64,000 nt of DNA from JACDAV01 sp964626755. GTDB lineage: Bacteria; Chloroflexota; Limnocylindria; Limnocylindrales; CSP1-4. A program made the translations under genes and the position numbers. Below are positions 57,890 through 64,000 of this stretch, in pieces. Below the pieces are notes generated by a model, which worked only from the letters and a program-made list of their open reading frames with translations, had not been told where the DNA came from and searched no databases. Numbering within the stretch: the first letter of the stretch is position 1; every line of letters starts with the position of its first letter. The DNA lies in assembly GCA_964626755.1 (NCBI GenBank), contig CAZVGO010000051.1:62001-126000 (forward strand), read 5' to 3'.

Positions 57890-58627
57890 CTACCGGGGCG
57901 GGACGCGGTGGAACAGGCCCGGATCGGCTTCGCCGGGCAGGACCCGGACGAGGGCCGCGGGCCGGAGCCCGAGGGTCGCCCGGCCGATCGGGCCTTCGAG
58001 GGTCAGCGAATCGAGCGACTCGGAGCGGGCGAGGATCGTCACGTGGGTCCCTGGCTGGAGCCCCCGGGCCTCGAGGTAGGAGAGCAGGCCCGCGTCCTCC
58101 TCTGCTTCTTCTGTGATCCGGTAGATCGTCGCCCGCTCGCCGGCCTCGACCGTGCTCAGCGGAATGCCGGCCGGCCGCCGCCGGGCCGTCTCGGCATCGA
58201 TCGGGTTGCCGTGAGGGCACGTCTCCGGATGCCCGAGCATCTCGTCGAGCCGGGCCTCGACTCGCGGCGAGATCTGGCCCTGGAGGCGTGCCGCCTCCTC
58301 GTCCGATTCCGCCCAGCCGAGCCCGACGACCGCGCTCAGCAGCCACTCGCACAGCGCGTGCCGGCGGAAGATCGCGTCCGCGGCCGCCCGACCGGCCGGC
58401 GTGAGCACGAGCTCCCGACCGCCGGCCTGCTCGACGAGCCCATCGGCGATGAACCGGCGGAACATCTCGCTGGCGGCCTGGGTGGACACCCCGAGGTGGC
58501 GGCCGACCTGCGCCGCGGTGACCCGCGATCCATCGCCCGCCCGGACGCGGAGCGCGAGCAGGTACTCCTGCGCGGCGCTCGAGAGGTCCGCCGGATCGTG
58601 CCGGCGGGTCGCGGGACTTCGGGTCAC
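57890..58627 (-). CDS. DtxR/IdeR-family metal-dependent regulator
   Basis: A 245-residue iron- or manganese-responsive repressor. Residues 14-80 are the winged helix (SSAAQEYLLALRVRAGDGSRVTAAQVGRHLGVSTQAASEMFRRFIADGLVEQ), 80-150 the metal-binding dimerisation domain with LGWAESDEEAARLQGQISPRVEARLDEMLGHPETCPHGNPI (metal ligands Glu, Cys, His), and 165-240 an SH3-like FeoA domain. The GTG start at 58627 overlaps the stop of the J-domain gene. Target genes are not evident here. Confidence 0.85.
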   Translation of the reverse strand: MTRSPATRRHDPADLSSAAQEYLLALRVRAGDGSRVTAAQVGRHLGVSTQAASEMFRRFIADGLVEQAGGRELVLTPAGRAAADAIFRRHALCEWLLSAVVGLGWAESDEEAARLQGQISPRVEARLDEMLGHPETCPHGNPIDAETARRRPAGIPLSTVEAGERATIYRITEEAEEDAGLLSYLEARGLQPGTHVTILARSESLDSLTLEGPIGRATLGLRPAALVRVLPGEADPGLFHRVPPR

Positions 58628-59688
58628 GGTGGAAGCGTACGCGAGCGCCGCCCGACCGCAAACGCGGCGCCCGCGAGCCACGCGATCGCGAGCACGATCG
58701 CCAGTGCGCCCGCCGCTGCGCCGGGCTCGCGCGCACCGCCGACGGCGCTGAGAACGATCGAGGCAGGGATCGCCGCGGCCAGCAGCGCCACCGTGCCGAC
58801 CGCGGACGCCGCGGCGAGGGCGGGCACGAGGAGCAGCGCCCCGAGGACCGCGAACTGGGCGACCCACGTGCCCACGGCGAACGTCTCCACGCAGCCGGCC
58901 GAGAAGCGCCCGCAGCCGCTCACCTCGCCGAGCAGCCACGCGATCGCGACGCCGATCGGGGGCCAGCCGAGGAGTGCGACGGCGACGCGGCGCCCGGGGC
59001 CGCCCGGGAGCGGCAGCGCGGCGAGCGGGTCGGACTGCGGACCGGGTTCGGCTGGTGACGGCGGGGCGGACGCCGGGGGCGCTTCGCTGTCCTGCGTATC
59101 GGCTGGCGCTGCCTCCGGTTGCGGGCCCGGTGGCTCGCTCGCCGTGCGCCGCGCCCGAGCTTGGTATTCCGGTCCGTGCTTCCGTGGGTCTGCATACTCC
59201 CGCGGATTGATCGTCCAGTACGTGCCGCTCGTCGTCCCGTACCACGATCCGCCCGACCACTCGGGATCGAACGGGTCGACGTCCGCCTCGTCGTAGGTCG
59301 TCGAGCCAGGGGTCGCCCGGCCCGGTTGCCGGTTGCCGCGCCGGGGGCGGGCGCCTGCGTTGCCCGCCTTGCCCGCCGTACCCGGCTCACCTGGCGCGTC
59401 CGCCGTGCCCGCCGGGCCGCGGCCGGCGGCACCGCGACCGCGAGTCGCACGCGCGCGCGAGGGATCCGCCCACCAGCCCGGGCGCCGTCCGAGCGTGCCA
59501 CGAGCGGCCAGCTGGCCCATGAGCTGGTCATAGGCGGCCTGGATCGCGAGGAACCGGGGGATCGCGGCCTCGCCCGCCGTGTCGGGGTGGAACGCCTTCG
59601 CGAGGCGCCGGTACGCGCGCTTGATGTCGGCCCGCGATGCACCCGGCGGGAGGCCGAGGACGCGATGCGGATCGCCGCCGAGGGCCAT
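58624..59688 (-). CDS. J-domain membrane protein
   Basis: A 354-residue protein with an N-terminal J domain (DPHRVLGLPPGASRADIKRAYRRLAKAFHPDTAG; HPD at 34-36), a long disordered Gly/Pro/Arg/Ala-rich linker (about 65-215) with a short aromatic segment (WSGGSWYGTTSGTYWTINPREYADPRKHGPEYQ) and four predicted membrane helices in residues 230-345. It resembles membrane-tethered DnaJ-like proteins that recruit Hsp70 to the inner membrane; the client is unknown. Overlaps the DtxR gene by 4 nt, so expression may be coupled. Second unusual J protein in the window. Confidence 0.7.
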   Translation of the reverse strand: MALGGDPHRVLGLPPGASRADIKRAYRRLAKAFHPDTAGEAAIPRFLAIQAAYDQLMGQLAARGTLGRRPGWWADPSRARATRGRGAAGRGPAGTADAPGEPGTAGKAGNAGARPRRGNRQPGRATPGSTTYDEADVDPFDPEWSGGSWYGTTSGTYWTINPREYADPRKHGPEYQARARRTASEPPGPQPEAAPADTQDSEAPPASAPPSPAEPGPQSDPLAALPLPGGPGRRVAVALLGWPPIGVAIAWLLGEVSGCGRFSAGCVETFAVGTWVAQFAVLGALLLVPALAAASAVGTVALLAAAIPASIVLSAVGGAREPGAAAGALAIVLAIAWLAGAAFAVGRRSRTLPP

Positions 59689-59727
59689 CGGTGCGCGGTT
59701 CCTGCTGCTCGGCCGCCGCTCGGCGGG

Positions 59728-60882
59728 TCAGCCGATCAGCTCTCCGATCGGCGCGAGCTCGAACTCTGCGATCGCCTCGGCGGCGGCTCGGCCGTGCGGA
59801 TCGAGCGACACCGGTCGGTGATAGCGGGCGAGCCCGCGGAGCGCCTGGGCGTCGATGACGCCGGCCTGCCGGAGCGCCTCGACCGAGGCTGCCCACGTGC
59901 CCCGGTCGTGGCCATCCCCGTCCTCGATCTTGATCGCCATCCCGGACGGCCCCACGGTCGTGCCGCTGGCCCGGGTCCCCGCGAGGATCGCGACGCCACG
60001 GAGCGCCTCCATCCCGGACTTGCTGATCAGGCGGCCGGGCAGTGCCTTCATCAGGGCAGTGTCGAGCCGCTCCCGGCTTCCCGCGATCATCTCCGGGTTC
60101 GCGAGCATCGCATCCCGGACGATCGTCAGCGCCTTCGCGACGGAGGCGCGGGGATCGCCAGCCGGCACGCCCGTCGGATCGGCCAGCAGCGCAAACGCCC
60201 GGGCAACCTCGCGCAGCGGGAACGCGTAGGTGAGGAGGCCGCATCCGTCGATCGCCGTCCTCAGCCGTTCGACCGGGACGCCGAAGGCACGCGCCACCGC
60301 AGTGCGGTAGACGACCTGCGAGGGATGGTCCGGCTGCCAGTAATCGGTCGGGTCCCAGCCCCGCAGCCGCGACAGCAGGATGGACACCGCGTGCTGTCCG
60401 GAGCACATGTGCCTGATCTGGCCCGGCTTCTCCCCGTCGCGCGTGAGCCGGGTGGCCGTGAGCGGGTCGAGCGGCATGCCCTCCGCTCCGCAAGCGAGCA
60501 GCGTCTGGCTGACGTTGGCCCGGCGGAAGACGGCCTGGAGCGTCCGCACATGCTGGTCCTCGCCCGAATGCGAGCTGGCCATGATCGCGAGCTCGGCCGG
60601 GTCGAGGTCGAACTCGGCGATCCCGCCGGCCTCAATCAGGGCGACGAGACCGAAGGGCTTGACGCAGCTGCGAAGGGTCACCAGGCGATCCGCGTCGCCG
60701 AGCGCGCGGACGATCCGGCCGGAGGCCTCGACCTCCACGATGTCGCCGCGGTGGACGCTCTCCTCGACGCCGTTCCGAACCTGCCGGACGAGGATCGGCG
60801 GCACGACCCGCGCACGCGGGATCCGGCGGGCGCTCGGGGCTCCGGTCGCTCGGCGGCGGTTCTGCGCAGCGGGCGCGGTCAC
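59728..60882 (-). CDS. L-asparaginase II-type (thermolabile, ReAV-like) amidase
   Basis: A 384-residue protein of the asparaginase family first described in Rhizobium (PF06089), unrelated to E. coli AnsA/AnsB. Family motifs: RNGVEESVHRGDIV, LRSCVKPFGLVALIEAG, ASSHSGEDQHV, RHMCSGQHA, AIDGCGLLTYAFPL and LISKSGMEALRGVAI; the SHSGE serines and the CSGxH and DGCG cysteines form the active site and zinc site. Expected to release ammonia from asparagine. GTG 60882 is the annotated start; it is divergent from upp with 254 bp between. Confidence 0.85.
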   Translation of the reverse strand: MTAPAAQNRRRATGAPSARRIPRARVVPPILVRQVRNGVEESVHRGDIVEVEASGRIVRALGDADRLVTLRSCVKPFGLVALIEAGGIAEFDLDPAELAIMASSHSGEDQHVRTLQAVFRRANVSQTLLACGAEGMPLDPLTATRLTRDGEKPGQIRHMCSGQHAVSILLSRLRGWDPTDYWQPDHPSQVVYRTAVARAFGVPVERLRTAIDGCGLLTYAFPLREVARAFALLADPTGVPAGDPRASVAKALTIVRDAMLANPEMIAGSRERLDTALMKALPGRLISKSGMEALRGVAILAGTRASGTTVGPSGMAIKIEDGDGHDRGTWAASVEALRQAGVIDAQALRGLARYHRPVSLDPHGRAAAEAIAEFELAPIGELIG

Positions 60883-61136
60883 GTGGCGGGCATTCCTCCA
60901 CTCCCGGGTTGGCTCGCGCCGAGGATACCCCCGAATGTCGAATATCGGACGCGGACGACCGGACGGGAGGCCGAACGACGGCCCGTGGGCACCCGGGCAC
61001 GCTATCCGACCGATCCCATCCGGCCGTGCGGCCGACGCTACTGCCCGGGCAGCGGTCCGTCAATGCGCGAATTCACCCTTCGGGGCCGATGCTAGGATGG
61101 CCCGGGTCCAGCGCGAAATCCCCCTCGGAGGTCCCG
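60883..61136. other. Divergent intergenic region of asparaginase gene and upp
   Basis: No gene. It holds a perfect 12-bp palindrome CTGCCCGGGCAG at 61041-61052, an extended -10 TGCTAGGAT at 61090-61098 for upp and GGAGG at 61128-61132. On the minus strand TATCCT lies at 60924-60919 for the asparaginase gene. Confidence 0.45.
61090..61098 (+). promoter_or_regulatory. Putative extended -10 of upp
   Basis: TG-C-TAGGAT, about 32 nt before the Shine-Dalgarno of upp. Resembles TG-C-TATTCT before ppk1. The -35 is unclear. Confidence 0.4.
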
Positions 61137-61799
61137 TTGCCGACGCCCCCTGCGCCGCCGACGATCCACGTCTCCCGGCACCCCGCCGTCCTCCACAAGC
61201 TCGCGATCCTTCGCGACGAGAAGACCGAGCCAAAGAAGTTCCGTGAGGTGGTCCGCGAGCTGTCCTGGCTGCTCGGTTACGAGGCCCTGGCGGACGCCCG
61301 GGTCCGACCGATGACCGTCCGGACGCCAATCGAGGAGACGAACGCCCACGAGCTCGGCGACCGAATCGGGCTGGTGCCGATCCTGCGCGCCGGCCTGGGG
61401 ATGGTCGACGCGATGCTCGAGCTCATGCCGACCGCCCAGGTCTGGCACCTTGGCCTGTTCCGCGACGAGCGGACGCTCCGACCGGTCGAGTACTACAACA
61501 AGCTGCCAGACTCGGCGAACGTCGACCTCTGCCTGATCCTCGACCCGATGCTCGCGACCGGCGGATCGGCGACCGCCGCGATCGAGGTCCTCAAGCGGTG
61601 GGGCGCGGTCACGCCGGTGCGGATCAAGCTCGTGACTCTCATCGCCGCGCCCGAGGGCGTCAGGGCAGTAACCGAGGCCCATCCGGACGTGCACATCCAC
61701 TGCGCCGCGCTCGACCGGCAGCTGAACGAGCGGGGCTACATCATGCCCGGCCTCGGCGACGCCGGCGACCGGCAGTTCGGGACGGGCAAGACCGGCTGA
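61137..61799 (+). CDS. upp: Uracil phosphoribosyltransferase
   Basis: Salvages uracil to UMP with PRPP. The 220-residue protein begins with the family stretch IHVSRHPAVLHKLAILRDEKTEPKKFREVVRELSWLLGYEA and has the flap and PRPP-loop segments VPILRAGLGMVDAML and LILDPMLATGGSATAAIEVL, then the uracil-binding end RGYIMPGLGDAGDRQFGT. TTG 61137 was chosen because CGGAGG lies 5 nt before it and the family starts here; the frame upstream of it crosses the promoter. Confidence 0.95.
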   Translation: MPTPPAPPTIHVSRHPAVLHKLAILRDEKTEPKKFREVVRELSWLLGYEALADARVRPMTVRTPIEETNAHELGDRIGLVPILRAGLGMVDAMLELMPTAQVWHLGLFRDERTLRPVEYYNKLPDSANVDLCLILDPMLATGGSATAAIEVLKRWGAVTPVRIKLVTLIAAPEGVRAVTEAHPDVHIHCAALDRQLNERGYIMPGLGDAGDRQFGTGKTG

Positions 61800-61800
61800 C

Positions 61801-62961
61801 TCAGCCGGCGAGTGTCACCCACCGGCCGTCGCGGGCCGACGCCAGGACGGCCTCGACGAACGCGACCCCGCGCGCTCCGTCGTCGAGGGTCGGGTAGGCA
61901 GCCCCCGGGCCCCTGGCCGGCGGCTCGCCCGCGAGGATTGCCGCGTAGAGCGGGCGAAACAGGTCGCGGAACGCCTCGGCCCAGCCCTCCGGGTGGCCGG
62001 CCGGCAGCGATGGGATGCCCGGTCCCGGGCCGGGGCCGTCCTCCGGCCGGCGGGTCAGCTGGCGAGCCTCGTCGCGCGTCCGGATCCACAGCCGTTCGGC
62101 GTCCTCCTGGTCCCAATCGAGCGTCGCCTGCGAGCCGGCGACCTCGAGGCTGAATGCGTTCTTTCGCCCGGGACTCACCTGGCTGATGACCGCCGCGCCC
62201 CGGGCGCCGCCCGCAAATCGAACGAGGATCGTTGCGGCATCCTCCGAGTGGACGTCCACCTCCTCGACCGGACCGACGGACGCCGCAAACGCGACGGACC
62301 CGTCGCGTGGGCGGGATCGGCGCGGCAGGAAGGTCGCGAGGTCGGCGAAGACCTCCTCCACCCGCAGTCCGGAAATGAACTCGGCAGTATCGAACCAGTG
62401 CGACCCGATGTCGGCCACGGCTCGCGAGGCACCACCGAGCTCCGGCTCCAGGCGCCAGTTGTAGTCGGTCGCCGCGGACAGCCAGTCCTGGATGTAGCCA
62501 CCGTGGACGAGGCGAATCGGGCCCGTCTCCCCGGCCTGAACGAGGGCCCGGGCGCGGCGAACCATCGGATAGCCGCGGTACGTGAGGGCGACGCCGGCGT
62601 GGAGACCCTGGCGCCGGGCGAGGTCGGCCAGCCCGCGCGCCGAGGCCGCATCGAGTGCGACCGGCTTCTCGAGGACGAGGTGCTTGCCGGCCTCGAGAAC
62701 GGCCGTCGCGAGCTCCACGTGCGTCCGGTTCGGCGTGCACACGTGGACGACCTCGATCGACGCGTCGTCGAGCACCTCCCTAACGTCCGTCGTCGCTCGG
62801 GTGACCCCGAGCGCGGCCGCGCGGGCGTTCGTCCGGGCCGGGTCCGACCCGACCACGGCGACGACCTCGCCGTAGCCACCGCGCCGGATCGCATCGACGT
62901 GGAACGGCCCGACGAACCCGGTCCCAATGACCGCCGCCCGGATGAGCCGGCCGGCCGTCAC
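61801..62961 (-). CDS. Gfo/Idh/MocA-family oxidoreductase
   Basis: A 386-residue NAD(P)-dependent sugar or inositol dehydrogenase. The N-terminal Rossmann fold has RAAVIGTGFVGPFHVDAIRRG, VCTPNRTHVELA and the signature EKPVALD with its lysine; the C-terminal domain has the catalytic-type DIGSHWFDTAEF in which Asp and His act. GTG 62961 overlaps the stop of the isomerase gene, so they form a two-gene operon. Together with that gene it suggests catabolism of inositol, a sugar acid or a levoglucosan-like compound. Convergent with upp, one base apart. Confidence 0.85.
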   Translation of the reverse strand: MTAGRLIRAAVIGTGFVGPFHVDAIRRGGYGEVVAVVGSDPARTNARAAALGVTRATTDVREVLDDASIEVVHVCTPNRTHVELATAVLEAGKHLVLEKPVALDAASARGLADLARRQGLHAGVALTYRGYPMVRRARALVQAGETGPIRLVHGGYIQDWLSAATDYNWRLEPELGGASRAVADIGSHWFDTAEFISGLRVEEVFADLATFLPRRSRPRDGSVAFAASVGPVEEVDVHSEDAATILVRFAGGARGAAVISQVSPGRKNAFSLEVAGSQATLDWDQEDAERLWIRTRDEARQLTRRPEDGPGPGPGIPSLPAGHPEGWAEAFRDLFRPLYAAILAGEPPARGPGAAYPTLDDGARGVAFVEAVLASARDGRWVTLAG

Positions 62962-63929
62962 GTCCACCACGCCTCTGACAGCGCCGGCTCGGTCGGCATC
63001 ACCGAGCGGAGGAAGGCCACGCCCTTGCGGAACCCTTCGTCGATCGACAGCAGGGCGTCCTCGTGCTCGATCGACAGCACGTCGTCGTAGCCGGCCAGCC
63101 GGAGCGCGCTGAGGATCCGGCGCCACTCGAGCTCGCCGTGGCCGTAGCCGACGGTCCGGAAGATCCAGCTTCGGCGGCCGACCTCGGCCATCGGCACCGT
63201 GTCGAGCACGCCGTTGAGCGCCGCGTTGCGCGGGTTGATCGAGGTGTCCTTGGCATGGGTGTGGAAGATCGCGCCCGCACGGCCAAGCTCGGCGATCGCC
63301 ACCTCGAGGTCGATCCCCTGCCAGAACAGGTGGCTAGGGTCGAGGTTCGCCCCGACGGACTCGCCGCACTCCTCGCGCAGTCGGAGGAGCGTCACGGGGT
63401 TGTAGACGACGAAGCCGGGATGCATCTCGAACCCGAGGCGGAGCTTTCGGGAAGCCGCGAGTGCGGCCTGTTCGCGCCAGTACGGGATGACTTTCTCGCG
63501 CCACTGCCACTCGAGCAGCTCGCCGTATTCGTTCGGCCAGGCGCAGGTCACCCAGTTCGGGTAGCGGGCGTCGTCCGAGTCTCCCGGGCAGCCGCTGAAC
63601 AGGTTGATCCGCGTCACCCCGAGGCGGCCGGCGAGCTCGACCGTCCGGACGAACGTGTCGTGGCTGTCGCGGGCGACGGCCGCCTGCGGGTGGAGCGGGT
63701 TGCCGTGGCAGGACAGCGCGCTGATCTCCAGGCCGCGCGACTCGATCGCCTTGCGGAACCGGCCCAGCGCGGCCTTGTCGGCAAGAAGCTCCTCCGGCCT
63801 GGCGTGACGGTTGCCCGGGTAGTTGCCGGTGCCGATCTCGACGCACTCGAGCCCGGCTTCGACGACGCGGTCGAGGGCGGCCTCGAGGGGCTCGCTGCCG
63901 AACAGCACGGTGAAGACTCCGAGCTTCAT
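62958..63929 (-). CDS. Sugar phosphate isomerase/epimerase (xylose-isomerase-like TIM barrel)
   Basis: A 323-residue AP-endonuclease-2/IolE-type TIM barrel. It begins MKLGVFTVLFG and has AGLECVEIGTG, ISALSCHGNPLHP, RINLFSGCPG, LGFEMHPGFVVYNP (metal Glu), GANLDPSHLFWQGID (metal Asp and His), IFHTHAKDT and IEHEDALLS (metal Glu). These supply the usual four metal ligands. GGAGG precedes ATG 63929. Co-transcribed with the following dehydrogenase. Substrate unknown; the strong conserved pair is common in sugar-utilisation loci, often with ABC importers which may lie right of this window. Confidence 0.85.
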   Translation of the reverse strand: MKLGVFTVLFGSEPLEAALDRVVEAGLECVEIGTGNYPGNRHARPEELLADKAALGRFRKAIESRGLEISALSCHGNPLHPQAAVARDSHDTFVRTVELAGRLGVTRINLFSGCPGDSDDARYPNWVTCAWPNEYGELLEWQWREKVIPYWREQAALAASRKLRLGFEMHPGFVVYNPVTLLRLREECGESVGANLDPSHLFWQGIDLEVAIAELGRAGAIFHTHAKDTSINPRNAALNGVLDTVPMAEVGRRSWIFRTVGYGHGELEWRRILSALRLAGYDDVLSIEHEDALLSIDEGFRKGVAFLRSVMPTEPALSEAWWT

Positions 63930-63954
63930 GCTCCCTCCACGTTGCCCCGAAACA

Positions 63955-63986
63955 GAACGTGCCGGCCCTCGAGGACCGGCACGTTC
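63955..63986. terminator. Strong hairpin at the right edge
   Basis: GAACGTGCCGG (63955-63965), 10-nt loop CCCTCGAGGA, CCGGCACGTTC (63976-63986). A perfect 11-bp stem upstream of the isomerase gene, probably the terminator of a leftward gene outside the window, or an operator-sized dyad for this operon. Confidence 0.55.
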
Positions 63987-64000
63987 CAACCTGTCGAACG

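Noticed and set aside
56340..58736. A single 798-codon frame containing gltX
   Set aside because: The first 297 codons lie in a shadow frame of the DtxR gene and have low-complexity Arg/Ala content; gltX begins at 57845.

Overview
The window is about 64 kb of very GC-rich, densely packed bacterial chromosome with no rRNA, tRNA, prophage, transposase or CRISPR array that I can see. Gene content (metabolic ArgB-ArgR-ArgG operon, DUF971, PPK1 with CYTH-CHAD, Pst operon, MtrAB/LpqB-like signalling, many GTG/TTG starts, 4-nt start/stop overlaps) fits a high-GC Gram-positive-like or Chloroflexota lineage. I favour a Chloroflexota (Limnocylindria/Ellin6529-type) genome, but this is inference from style and protein flavour, not from a marker gene.

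Layout. 0.1-2.7 kb: arginine operon argB-argR-argG; argH lies alone at 9.1-10.5 kb behind an ARG-box-like palindrome. 2.8-18.4 kb: a GAF histidine kinase, two tandem paralogous MFS exporters behind an adenosine deaminase, an arrestin-fold protein, two EamA transporters, a YibE/F protein, an aldehyde dehydrogenase with a half-length partner, a secreted murein endopeptidase and a Kelch lipoprotein. 18.4-22.1 kb: a tight four-gene cluster (methyltransferase, FAD reductase, SRPBCC protein, ketosynthase) that looks like a small lipid or polyketide-type pathway. 22.1-30.9 kb: deoC, a cupredoxin, an S9 peptidase, a DNA-ligase-like protein lacking its catalytic lysine, an ABC-2 exporter, DUF971 and YbjQ.

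31-48 kb is a phosphate island: ppk1 and a CYTH-CHAD protein, ppx, a calcineurin-type phosphatase, pstSCAB-phoU behind an 11-bp tandem PHO-box-like repeat, arsC and sixA at the end of the pst operon, a divergent arsR / small protein-arsM pair, then a PhoR-type kinase in one operon with an EEP phosphatase and a glycerophosphodiesterase. Phosphate import, polyphosphate storage, lipid-phosphate scavenging and arsenate defence are thus adjacent. 48.3-51.4 kb encodes a response regulator, sensor kinase and GerMN lipoprotein in the order of actinobacterial mtrA-mtrB-lpqB. 51.4-61.8 kb holds two unusual J-domain proteins, proS, gltX, an orphan PhoB/RegX3-like regulator (candidate partner of the PhoR-type kinase), an XRE regulator, a DtxR regulator, asparaginase and upp. 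The right edge has a Gfo/Idh/MocA dehydrogenase and a sugar-phosphate isomerase.

Two non-coding themes recur. First, at least a dozen genes have a -10-like hexamer ending 6 or 7 nt before the start codon with no Shine-Dalgarno, implying widespread leaderless transcription. Second, two intergenic regions (4.14-4.30 and 29.57-29.73 kb) carry related inverted 21-bp arms and appear to be copies of an undescribed small repeat element.
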